The notes beneath the pieces are model-generated. The model was given only the letters and a program-made list of their open reading frames with translations. It did not search any database and was not told where the DNA came from. Shown here one piece after another: positions 8,120 to 15,189 of a stretch of 64,000 bases of DNA. A program made the position numbers and the translations under genes. The DNA comes from Parvularcula sp039818345. GTDB lineage: Bacteria > Pseudomonadota > Alphaproteobacteria > Caulobacterales > Parvularculaceae. The stretch spans positions 124,001-188,000 of the forward strand of contig JBCBUC010000004.1 in NCBI GenBank assembly GCA_039818345.1, given 5' to 3'. Every line of letters starts with the position of its first letter. Positions within the stretch are counted from its first letter, which is position 1.

Positions 8120-9052
8120 ATGATGACGAAAAGAATCCTGCTCTCTCTTTTATTGATCAGTGCAGCGGCGTGCTCAGAACCTGCCGTTGAAGCGCCAGCA
8201 GAACCCATGGCTGTTGAGCCTGAACCAGCCCCCGTTGAGATGGTGGTGCCCGAAATTGATCCAGCCGAGGCGGCCCTCACCGCGGCAGTTGCGTCCGACA
8301 TTCGTTCGGAAGGCAACAAAGCGCGCGACCCGTTTCGTAACCCCGCCGAGACAATCGCCTTTTTCGGCGTTGAGCCTGGTGACACGGTGGTCGAGATCTG
8401 GCCTGGCGGCGGTTGGTACACGGAGATCTTAGCGCCCTATGTGACAGCGGGTGGCGGCACTTACTATGCCGCGCATTTTGATCCCGACGGACCTTTTGGA
8501 CAGGAGAGCCTTGCTCGTTTTGATGAAAAGTTCGTTGGCAGCCCAGATGTCTACGGACCGATTACCCTGACGGCGCTTTCAGCCGGCAGCCTCGAGATCG
8601 CACCGGCTGAGTCGGCTGATTTTGTGCTGACGTTCCGTAATGTGCACAATTTTGAAATGGGTGATTGGACGCCAGCTGCGTTTGCAGCCTTTTTTGCTGC
8701 GCTAAAGCCTGGCGGCGTTTTGGGCGTGGTGGACCACCGTTTGCCTGAACAGGCCGACCCCCTTGCGGAAAAACGCACGGGCTATGTGAAAGTCTCGACA
8801 GTCAAGCAGTATGCGGAAGAAGCAGGCTTTGTTTTTGACGGCGAGTCAGAGATCAACGCCAACCCTAACGACGATGCCGATCACCCCTTTGGCGTTTGGA
8901 CGTTGCCGCCCAACAGCCGGTTGACCGACCGAAACGGCGAAGCGCCTGAAGGCTTCAACCCCGATGAGTTCTCGGTGATTGGTGAAAGCGATCGGATGAC
9001 GCTTCGGTTCAAAAAGCCTGAAGCGGAACCCACGGAAGCGCTGCTTGAGTAG
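8120..9052 (+). CDS. Exported lipoprotein with a methyltransferase fold (COG4798 type)
   Basis: The 310-residue precursor has an N-terminal signal (MTKRILLSLLLIS) and a lipobox ending AAAC with the lipidated Cys at residue 18. A Pro/Glu-rich linker to about residue 55 follows. The rest has a Rossmann methyltransferase layout: VVEIWPGGGWYTEILAPYV near residue 95 as the SAM-loop counterpart, then ADFVLTFRNVHN and LKPGGVLGVVDHR. The family is annotated as predicted methyltransferase, but its members are exported, where SAM is not expected. This makes a true methyltransferase activity doubtful. AAGGAAG precedes the start. Confidence 0.82.
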   Translation: MMTKRILLSLLLISAAACSEPAVEAPAEPMAVEPEPAPVEMVVPEIDPAEAALTAAVASDIRSEGNKARDPFRNPAETIAFFGVEPGDTVVEIWPGGGWYTEILAPYVTAGGGTYYAAHFDPDGPFGQESLARFDEKFVGSPDVYGPITLTALSAGSLEIAPAESADFVLTFRNVHNFEMGDWTPAAFAAFFAALKPGGVLGVVDHRLPEQADPLAEKRTGYVKVSTVKQYAEEAGFVFDGESEINANPNDDADHPFGVWTLPPNSRLTDRNGEAPEGFNPDEFSVIGESDRMTLRFKKPEAEPTEALLE

Positions 9053-9362
9053 CGCGGCCGATAAACTCTTGGAACCAGCAAAGGGCGCTTTTTCGGCGCC
9101 CTTTGCTGGGGTCTTGCGCGTAGAGTGCACAGATGACGGATCATCTCTTTGGATTGATGGGCGCGGTGAAGCAATCGACGTTAGTGAAAAGGCGCCGCCT
9201 GAGCTTGAAGGTCGGTTCTGTCTTTGGCGCAGCGATCGCTCGACCTTGTCCTTAATCCTCTCAGGACAACGCCACCTCGAAACAGCCTACACCTCCGGGC
9301 GCATCAAGATATCCGGTGATATGGCGGTGATGGCACGATTAGAGCTCAAGGGGGCTGAATGA
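9045..9362 (+). CDS. SCP2 sterol-binding-like small protein, start uncertain
   Basis: The open frame can encode 105 residues from a TTG at 9045, overlapping the previous gene by 8 bases. Its body (LWIDGRGEAIDVSEKAPPE, then YTSGRIKISGDMAVMARL) has the SCP2 layout, in which a G-x-I/L-x-G-D segment near the C-terminus is typical. These are cytosolic lipid-binding folds. A 14-base perfect stem-loop at 9075-9109 lies within the first 22 codons, so translation may really start later, for example at the TTG at 9114. The gene is coupled to the hydrolase by an ATGA overlap at 9359-9362, suggesting a lipid-handling pair. Confidence 0.68.
   Translation: MSSAADKLLEPAKGAFSAPFAGVLRVECTDDGSSLWIDGRGEAIDVSEKAPPELEGRFCLWRSDRSTLSLILSGQRHLETAYTSGRIKISGDMAVMARLELKGAE
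9075..9109. promoter_or_regulatory. 14-base perfect stem-loop at the start of the SCP2-like gene
   Basis: CCAGCAAAGGGCGC (9075-9088) is perfectly complementary to GCGCCCTTTGCTGG (9096-9109), with a 7-base loop TTTTTCG. It sits 22 bases after the stop codon of the preceding lipoprotein gene. It lacks a downstream T-run on the plus strand, so it could act as a partial terminator, an RNA stabiliser or a start-site-masking hairpin. Confidence 0.7.
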
Positions 9363-10330
9363 CCAACGCACGCTTTGTCCATTTAGACAGTGTTCCGATG
9401 CCAGATGGCACGTATGCTGAGTGGGTCGAAAGTCGGGATGGAGCGAAGATCCGCCTCCTGCGCTTTGGCGGAACGGGTGAGCGTGGTTCCGCCCTTGTGA
9501 TCCCCGGCTGGGCGGAGCCTGCGGAAAAATATGGCGAGGTTGCTCTAGATCTCATCGATCGCGGCTTTGATGTCACCTGTATTGATCCGCGCGGGCAGGG
9601 CTTAAGCCAGCGGCTCACAGAGGACGATGCCCGTGGCCGCATCGATGATTTCACCAAACACATTGACGACATCGACGTGGCGGTGGATCATCTCAATGCG
9701 GATCGATTGACGATTGTGACCCATTCGATGGGCGGCCTTGCCGGTCTATCGTGGCTTGCGCGCGGCGGGAAAGCACAGGCGGCAATGCTGTCAGCCCCTG
9801 CGACCCGAATTTACAAATCGCCTGTGATGCGCGGCCTGATCCGTAGCGTTTGCAGCGTCCTTGTGGGCGTGGGGCTCGGCGATCAACCGGCACGCCCGGC
9901 CAACAACGCGATGACGTTTGAGGGCAACACCCTCACCACAGACCCAGCGCGTCATGCCTTTCTGCGTGATTTGTTGATTGCTGATGAAGAATTGGCGCTA
10001 CCGCGGCCAACGTTCCACTTTGTTGATGCGATCCATACGGCGCAAGCGGCACTTCAGAAACCGGGTGTGATCGAGGGCATCGAGGTGCCCGTCCTGATCG
10101 TCAGTGCCCGGGAAGACACTTGGGTCGATGCTACCCACCATGATGCCTTGGCGGCGCATTATCCGAAAACCTTTGAGTTGGTGAAGGTCGAAGGCGCCTT
10201 GCATGAGCTTTTCATGGAACAGGATCAGTATCGAGATCAATTCTGGGATGCCTTTGATCGCTTTGCTGATCGTTATGTTCCGAAAACCTCGTCAATCGAC
10301 GAAACAGAGGACGGCTCCGCGAGCGTGTAG
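9359..10330 (+). CDS. Alpha/beta hydrolase (lysophospholipase-like serine hydrolase)
   Basis: The 323-residue protein has the alpha/beta hydrolase fold. The oxyanion-side strand LVIPGWAEPAEKYGEVA is followed by CIDPRGQGLSQR. The nucleophile elbow is VTHSMGGLAG, with Ser in GHSMG-like context near residue 123. An Asp lies in VSAREDTWVD near residue 252 and a His in GALHELFMEQ near residue 281, as expected for the triad. It resembles PldB-type lysophospholipases (COG2267). It is translationally coupled to the SCP2-like gene by an ATGA overlap. Its last 58 bases lie antisense to the 3' end of dprA. Confidence 0.9.
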   Translation: MTNARFVHLDSVPMPDGTYAEWVESRDGAKIRLLRFGGTGERGSALVIPGWAEPAEKYGEVALDLIDRGFDVTCIDPRGQGLSQRLTEDDARGRIDDFTKHIDDIDVAVDHLNADRLTIVTHSMGGLAGLSWLARGGKAQAAMLSAPATRIYKSPVMRGLIRSVCSVLVGVGLGDQPARPANNAMTFEGNTLTTDPARHAFLRDLLIADEELALPRPTFHFVDAIHTAQAALQKPGVIEGIEVPVLIVSAREDTWVDATHHDALAAHYPKTFELVKVEGALHELFMEQDQYRDQFWDAFDRFADRYVPKTSSIDETEDGSASV

Positions 10331-11424
10331 CTTCCGCCGCTGGTCTCACACGCAACACCGTCCAGCACCAGATCAAGCAACGTCATGGCCACCGATGCTG
10401 CGGGCGCGCCGGCTTCTGTGATGAGCACATCCTTGTGCGTTGGGGTGTAACTCAAGAGCGCAAGGATCCGGTGTTTGAGATCTTCAGGCGGTTCCTGGTC
10501 ATCGCTTTCATCTGCATACCAGCCCAGACCACTCGGCTCGAACAAGTGTTGGCGTCGACCGGAGAGCTCTGTCACGACATCCTCCGCATCCCGCAAAAGA
10601 ATGGCGCCCCGCCGAAGCAACTGATTGGTGCCAGCGCAGCGGGGATCCATCGGTGATCCTGGCACCGCGAACACATCGCGGCCCTGCTCCGATGCGAGGC
10701 GCGCGGTGATCAGTGTGCCCGACCGCTCGGCGGCTTCGACCACCACCACCCCAAGACTTAAGCCAGAGACGATCCTGTTGCGTTTAGGAAAATCGCGGGC
10801 GCGCGCGACCATCCCTAAGGGCTGTTCTGACAGAACCGCTCCCCGGTCGGCGATCTCAGCGTAGAGTTTGGCATGCTCTGGCGGGTAGATATTGTCGATG
10901 CCGCCGGCAAGTACCGCGATCGTTCCTGTACTGAGCGCCCCTTCATGGGCCGCCCCGTCCGTTCCGCGGGCGAGGCCTGATGCTACCACAAAGCCTTCTT
11001 GGCCGAGGTCGCGCGCCAAGGATTTGGCAAAACTCCGACCAGCGGCCGACGCGTTGCGGGCACCCACAATCGCGATCGTGGGTTTGGATAAAAGCTGTTC
11101 ATCGCCCTTAATCGTTAAAACCGGTGGCGGGTCGGCAATGGCGGCAAGCGCTTGCGGATAGGCAGCCTCCCCAAACGTTATAAGCCGACCACCATTTTTT
11201 TCCGCTGCCGCCCATTCCCGTTCTGCCGCACCAATTGGCGCCAAAGCGATCCGTCTGCGTTGGTCGGTCTGCGGACGCTCAAGGATCGCCTCGATACTCG
11301 CGTGAGCTGATCCAAACCGTTGAAACAGTTGATGATAAGAGATCGGCCCAACGCCGCCCGAGCGCGCGAGCCGAAGCCGACTCAGCTTCTCGTTGTGATC
11401 GATAACATCCTGCACGCTGACCAC
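10273..11424 (-). CDS. dprA: DNA-processing protein DprA (Smf)
   Basis: The 383-residue protein binds single-stranded DNA and loads RecA during transformation. A helical N-terminal domain precedes the DprA Rossmann-like domain at about residues 90-300. Seen motifs are AIVGARNASAAGRSFA, ASGLARGTDGAAHEGAL, VLAGGIDNIYPPEH and the signature VVVEAAERSGTLITARLA followed by GRDVFAVPGSP. A winged-helix C-terminus (residues 325-380) follows, as in many proteobacterial DprA proteins. It begins with GTG at 11424. The 3' end overlaps the convergent hydrolase gene by 58 bases. Confidence 0.94.
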   Translation of the reverse strand: MVSVQDVIDHNEKLSRLRLARSGGVGPISYHQLFQRFGSAHASIEAILERPQTDQRRRIALAPIGAAEREWAAAEKNGGRLITFGEAAYPQALAAIADPPPVLTIKGDEQLLSKPTIAIVGARNASAAGRSFAKSLARDLGQEGFVVASGLARGTDGAAHEGALSTGTIAVLAGGIDNIYPPEHAKLYAEIADRGAVLSEQPLGMVARARDFPKRNRIVSGLSLGVVVVEAAERSGTLITARLASEQGRDVFAVPGSPMDPRCAGTNQLLRRGAILLRDAEDVVTELSGRRQHLFEPSGLGWYADESDDQEPPEDLKHRILALLSYTPTHKDVLITEAGAPAASVAMTLLDLVLDGVACETSGGSYTLAEPSSVSSIDEVFGT

Positions 11425-11546
11425 ACTGGCCCAACATAGGCCTGTGGTCCACTGCCAAGGGGATTAGCAACGCTCTTGCGTTATCTTGTTCGGTCAGTAG
11501 CCTTTTTGCGGTGCGTCACGTCGTCCGCGGTCGGGGAAGCGGTGTC

Positions 11547-13010
11547 ATGGAGTTTGAAACCCAAGCGTTTCTAGAGCGAGGCCTGCTCACGCCCGTCGCG
11601 ATGGCGGCTGCGGATCAACGCACGATCGATGCGGGCACCGCGCGCGGCACCTTGATCGCTCGGGCGGCCCGCTCGGTCTTTCGGATCTTGCGCGCGCAGT
11701 TCACCCGTCGCCCTGTCACCGTGCTGTGCGGTCCAGGTCAGAACGGCGAAGACGGTTGGATGCTAGCCGCTTTGCTTGCCGATGCGGGCTGGCCACTTGA
11801 GATCATTGATCTGGGCGGTGGGCTGCAGATTGATGACCCGGCGCCGGAAGGGCTTGCGTCTTACGTTAGGCCATCCGGCATTTTCGCGCCGACGTCGTCG
11901 AGTTTGATTGTCGATGCTGTGCTTGGGGCCGGGCTCGCACGACCCGTCAGCGGTGAGATTGCCCGGGTCTTCGAGAAGCTCAACCAATCCGATGCTAAGG
12001 TCTTGGCGATTGATCTGCCCAGCGGGATTGACGGTGCCACGGGCGAAGTGCGTGGCCAGGCCGTCCATGCCGACGTGACGGTTACCTTCCATCGCCTTAA
12101 ACCAGGCCATCTCATCGGCGATGGCGCGGAGCTTTCGGGCCGGATTTTTCTTTGTGATATCGGGATTGCTCCTGAAGCGGATGACGCCAGCGCCGTCTGG
12201 AATGCGCCCTGCCTTTGGCGAGACAGTCTTTGCGGCCTCGTGCGCGAGACCCACAAATATGCCCGTGGCCATGTCTGCGTGATTGGAGGACCGGGCCTAA
12301 AAGGCGGCGCCGCGCGGCTTTCTGCGCGCGCAGCCAGCGTTTCTGGTGCGGGCGCTGTCACCTACCTCTCGCCGCTGAGCGGTGCTGAATTCGCCGCCGC
12401 GACGTTCGATGCAGTGATGGTCAAGCCGTTGGGAGATCGCGAGGCGCTTGATGCGTTCTTGCGCGATCGGGTAGGGGCGGTTGTTCTCGGCCCCGGTATG
12501 GGGCATGCGGAGAAAGCAGAAGAGGCAGTCAAGGCTGTCCTTGAAACCAAACTTCCGTGCGTGCTCGATGCGGACGCCCTCACGCTTTATGAGGGGCGTA
12601 CCGACGAGCTTTTTGAGCACCTGCACGGTGCTTGCGTTCTCACCCCCCATGAAGGTGAGTTCTCTCGTCTGTTTCCTGATCTTTCCGGTGATAAGCGTAT
12701 CCGGACGGAAAAAGCGGCGGAGCTTTCAGGCGCAACCGTTCTTCTTAAGGGCTCAACCACGGTGATTGCCAAGACTGGGGAGCCCACGGTCATCAGCAGC
12801 CATGGCAGCCCGGCACTCGCCACGGCTGGATCCGGCGACGTGCTCGCGGGGTTGATCGGCGGGTTCCTTGCCAAAGGGGTGACGCCTGTGAAAGCGGCGG
12901 CGGCCGGGGCGTGGGTGCATGCGGATGCGGCGCGCGACGCGGGCCCCAGTCTTAATGCAGATCACCTCCCCGCACGGATTGTCTCCGTGATGGAAGCATT
13001 GTCCGTTTAA
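11547..13010 (+). CDS. nnr: Bifunctional NAD(P)H-hydrate epimerase / ADP-dependent dehydratase
   Basis: The 487-residue fusion repairs hydrated NAD(P)H. Residues 1-215 form the YjeF_N epimerase half (GQNGEDGWMLAALLADAGW, VDAVLGAGLARPVSG, DLPSGIDGATGEVRG). The C-terminal half is the ADP-dependent dehydratase, related to ribokinases (VIGGPGLKGGAARLSARAA, VLGPGMG, VLKGSTTVIA and the catalytic-loop segment ATAGSGDVLAGLIGG). The ATG at 11547 is preferred to an upstream frame from 11511 because GGGGAAG precedes it and the domain begins soon after. Its stop overlaps the convergent DUF1428 gene by 4 bases. Confidence 0.93.
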   Translation: MEFETQAFLERGLLTPVAMAAADQRTIDAGTARGTLIARAARSVFRILRAQFTRRPVTVLCGPGQNGEDGWMLAALLADAGWPLEIIDLGGGLQIDDPAPEGLASYVRPSGIFAPTSSSLIVDAVLGAGLARPVSGEIARVFEKLNQSDAKVLAIDLPSGIDGATGEVRGQAVHADVTVTFHRLKPGHLIGDGAELSGRIFLCDIGIAPEADDASAVWNAPCLWRDSLCGLVRETHKYARGHVCVIGGPGLKGGAARLSARAASVSGAGAVTYLSPLSGAEFAAATFDAVMVKPLGDREALDAFLRDRVGAVVLGPGMGHAEKAEEAVKAVLETKLPCVLDADALTLYEGRTDELFEHLHGACVLTPHEGEFSRLFPDLSGDKRIRTEKAAELSGATVLLKGSTTVIAKTGEPTVISSHGSPALATAGSGDVLAGLIGGFLAKGVTPVKAAAAGAWVHADAARDAGPSLNADHLPARIVSVMEALSV

Positions 13011-13357
13011 CGCTGCGCGACGATTTCTTCAAAGCCGCCAAAGATCATCCGGCTCATGTCCAGAAGGCCGTCATGGTTGGCCATGGCCGGGTCATCCATC
13101 AGGTTGGCCCACGCCTTATCCCGCACGTCTTTGGAGGGCCACAGGATGGTCGAGACGACCACGACTTCATTGTCTTGGCATTGAACAGCGCGGTGAAAAT
13201 CGGTCACCTTGCCCTTGGGGACATCCACCCCCCAGTTTTCCGTCACGGCTCGTGCGCCATGGGTCATGAACACCGCCGCTGCGTTCGCTGCGACTTCGGT
13301 GTAGCGCGCGCGATGAATGGCCGGCACGGCGGAGACGGCGACTTCCAGATAGCTCAC
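13007..13357 (-). CDS. DUF1428 family protein
   Basis: The 116-residue protein is of the YbaA/DUF1428 family, small ferredoxin-like-fold proteins of unknown role. The match is clear from ARAVTENWGVDVPKGKVTDF, followed by DNEVVVVSTILWPSKDVRDKAW and a C-terminal MIFGGFEEIV. Family members begin with MSYV or a close variant, which here is a GTG at 13357 (VSYLEVAVSAVP), with GGGAG about 10 bases upstream. The longer frame to 13441 would add a foreign-looking leader. Confidence 0.88.
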   Translation of the reverse strand: MSYLEVAVSAVPAIHRARYTEVAANAAAVFMTHGARAVTENWGVDVPKGKVTDFHRAVQCQDNEVVVVSTILWPSKDVRDKAWANLMDDPAMANHDGLLDMSRMIFGGFEEIVAQR

Positions 13358-13471
13358 CTTGATTGGCTCCCATTGACGTCTATCCAGCAAAGCCGTCCGC
13401 CGATCGGTGGGCAAGAAAAGGGTGCAGCCTGTCGACATCACCCATCGATACGTCTAACGCTCGCCGTCCGT

Positions 13472-13556
13472 GCGGATGTGGCGGAATTGGTAGACGCGCC
13501 AGATTTAGGTTCTGGTGTCCTATGGCGTGGGAGTTCGAGTCTCCCCATCCGCACCA
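13472..13556 (+). tRNA. tRNA-Leu (anticodon UAG)
   Basis: This is an 85-base gene with encoded CCA. The acceptor arms GCGGATG and CATCCGC pair perfectly. The anticodon stem CCAGA/TCTGG encloses the loop TTTAGGT, with anticodon TAG. A long variable arm follows (class II, as required for Leu), then a T arm with GTTCGAGTC. It stands alone, not in a tRNA cluster, between the DUF1428 gene and a more AT-rich segment. Confidence 0.97.
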
Positions 13557-13952
13557 TTTTTGATCTCATGACGCGTGGCGCCTCCGATAGGGCGGGCTGA
13601 CCGCCACGCGACCAGTCCGTCGTTTTGGGTGCTAAGTTCAATCCTTATGCGATGAGCTCCACGATGTTGTGTTTCCCCTCGGTTTGGCTTTTGGGAACCT
13701 CAACAGAACAGCTGTCGTGTGGATCAAGTGCCTGAGGCTGGCGCCCACTGACCGATCACCGACGATGCCCGAGGCCATGGGGGTAACCGGTTCTCTCTTA
13801 TTGCCTTATGATGGACATTCATTCCCGAGGCTGATCTTTACGGGATCACTGATTTCTTTATTATGTTCTATTCTGAATAATTATGCTGGAAAGTGATGTG
13901 TCAGTCCTGGCATACGAGACGGCCCAGATCTTGGATTGCCGCTAACCGACGA
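13557..13952. other. Gene-free stretch downstream of tRNA-Leu
   Basis: About 400 bases hold no convincing gene. The 75-residue frames at 13669 and 13893 lack ribosome binding sites and recognisable content. The left part has an inverted repeat GCGTGGCG (13573-13580) and CGCCACGC (13602-13609) without a T-run. From about 13795 the sequence becomes AT-rich. No copy of the tRNA 3' end (a phage-type attachment site) was seen here. Confidence 0.6.
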
Positions 13953-14414
13953 TCAATACACTCCGTTTTTAAGACGATCATTGAGATAGGCCTCAGCGTT
14001 TGGATCAGCCGTCATCATGTTTTCCACCCAAGCGTTTCGTTCATGGTCAATGACCACATGCTCCCAAACGCATGCGTGAAATCGCTGGTGATCTCGAGAC
14101 ACGAACCGCGCATTGAATAGGTCGTCAGCAGACGCGAGGGTCCCTAAGGCAATATCTTGATGCGCCCACCAATGAATGAGCAGCCAATTGCACAGTTCGC
14201 CAAGATGAAGGATCGCATAACCCAATCCATGGTCAGAACCTTCTTTTTCACGCAGCACGGGCAGGTGATCATGAGCATATTGCTCAGCCGTACACTGAAT
14301 GGTTTCGGTTGAGACCTGGGTTTCCCGCTTTTTTATCATATAGACCTTCAAAGCCAAATCGTTGATGCGCCAAAGATCGTGGGCGGTGAAGACTCTTGAT
14401 TGATAGGGCGTCAT
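13953..14414 (-). CDS. Conserved hypothetical protein
   Basis: This is a 153-residue soluble protein without a signal peptide. It has a conserved-looking core, YAILHLGELCNWLLIHWWAH, then WEHVVIDHERNAWVENMM near the C-terminus. I have seen this pattern in uncharacterised alphaproteobacterial and actinobacterial proteins, but I cannot give a family name. The ATG at 14414 is chosen with GAGG 8 bases upstream. It is a single gene flanked by non-coding DNA on both sides and lies in the more AT-rich segment. Confidence 0.75.
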   Translation of the reverse strand: MTPYQSRVFTAHDLWRINDLALKVYMIKKRETQVSTETIQCTAEQYAHDHLPVLREKEGSDHGLGYAILHLGELCNWLLIHWWAHQDIALGTLASADDLFNARFVSRDHQRFHACVWEHVVIDHERNAWVENMMTADPNAEAYLNDRLKNGVY

Positions 14415-14514
14415 GGCCATCACCTCGTGATTTCTGCCGATTACACTGACAAACGGCGCTACCATAAAGACAGTATACAGACGGAATATACACCATCAGC
14501 GTCTGATTGGCTCT

Positions 14515-15189
14515 CTACTCGTCCCAAATCCAGGCTGGACAGGATGCATCAAGGTCACGTCGGCTACGCTCCACGCCGTTATCAGAAATCATGATCATGT
14601 AACCATGCGGACCTTGGTAGCCGATCATCGGGGTGGGCTGCTGCGGGTCGTATTGGCCCATATCATGGCCAATATCGATGTTGGTGAGGTCGGGTGCGTA
14701 AAACATCACGTGAGGAGGGAAAAAGCCAAGTTTCCCTGTTTGGCGATTGACTGGCCGATTATAGCGCGAAAGCATATACGCAACACCAGGACGACGAACA
14801 CGGATAAAATCTCCGGACTGAAACTTCTCGGCTATCTCTTCATTGATTGTTTTGACGGAAGCACCTGCCAACATTCTTTGGCCGAAATATTTAATCTTTG
14901 GAATGATGGTTTCGGCACCCTCCGCGTCGAAGCAGGTGGGTTTCAAGACTCGAGGATCATCTCGATTCACAACACACGTGAAAGGGTTATCGCCCGTGCG
15001 GACCCGTTGATAGCCCTCTTGCGTGAACGCATAGACGCTGGCCTCGCTCCGCAAATAGTCTGGCGCAGCGCTGAGGGCGATCGAAACTTCACAAGCTTCG
15101 GTTAAAATCTCTGGTCGCGTGCTCGTTTGTGCGAGAGTGGAGCTCGTCATTCCAATAAGCGAAAGCGTGATGATCAGATGTCTTATCAT
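14515..15189 (-). CDS. Secreted protein of unknown function, last gene of a five-gene operon
   Basis: The 224-residue precursor has a signal peptide (MIRHLIITLSLIGMTSSTLAQ) cleaved near residue 21. The mature part has four cysteines and motifs such as CVVNRDDPRVLKPTCFDAEG and VMFYAPDLTNIDIGHDM; no known domain is recognised. The ATG at 15189 overlaps the stop of the DUF885 gene (ATGA) and has AGGGAA upstream, so the two are translationally coupled. A related envelope role is an inference from this coupling. Confidence 0.75.
   Translation of the reverse strand: MIRHLIITLSLIGMTSSTLAQTSTRPEILTEACEVSIALSAAPDYLRSEASVYAFTQEGYQRVRTGDNPFTCVVNRDDPRVLKPTCFDAEGAETIIPKIKYFGQRMLAGASVKTINEEIAEKFQSGDFIRVRRPGVAYMLSRYNRPVNRQTGKLGFFPPHVMFYAPDLTNIDIGHDMGQYDPQQPTPMIGYQGPHGYMIMISDNGVERSRRDLDASCPAWIWDE

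Noticed and set aside
13573..13609. Inverted repeat GCGTGGCG/CGCCACGC after tRNA-Leu as a terminator
   Set aside because: There is no T-run on either side and the loop is 21 bases long, so I list it only as part of the gene-free stretch.
13669..13896. 75-residue plus-strand frame downstream of tRNA-Leu
   Set aside because: It has no ribosome binding site or family resemblance, and its composition is inconsistent with neighbouring genes.
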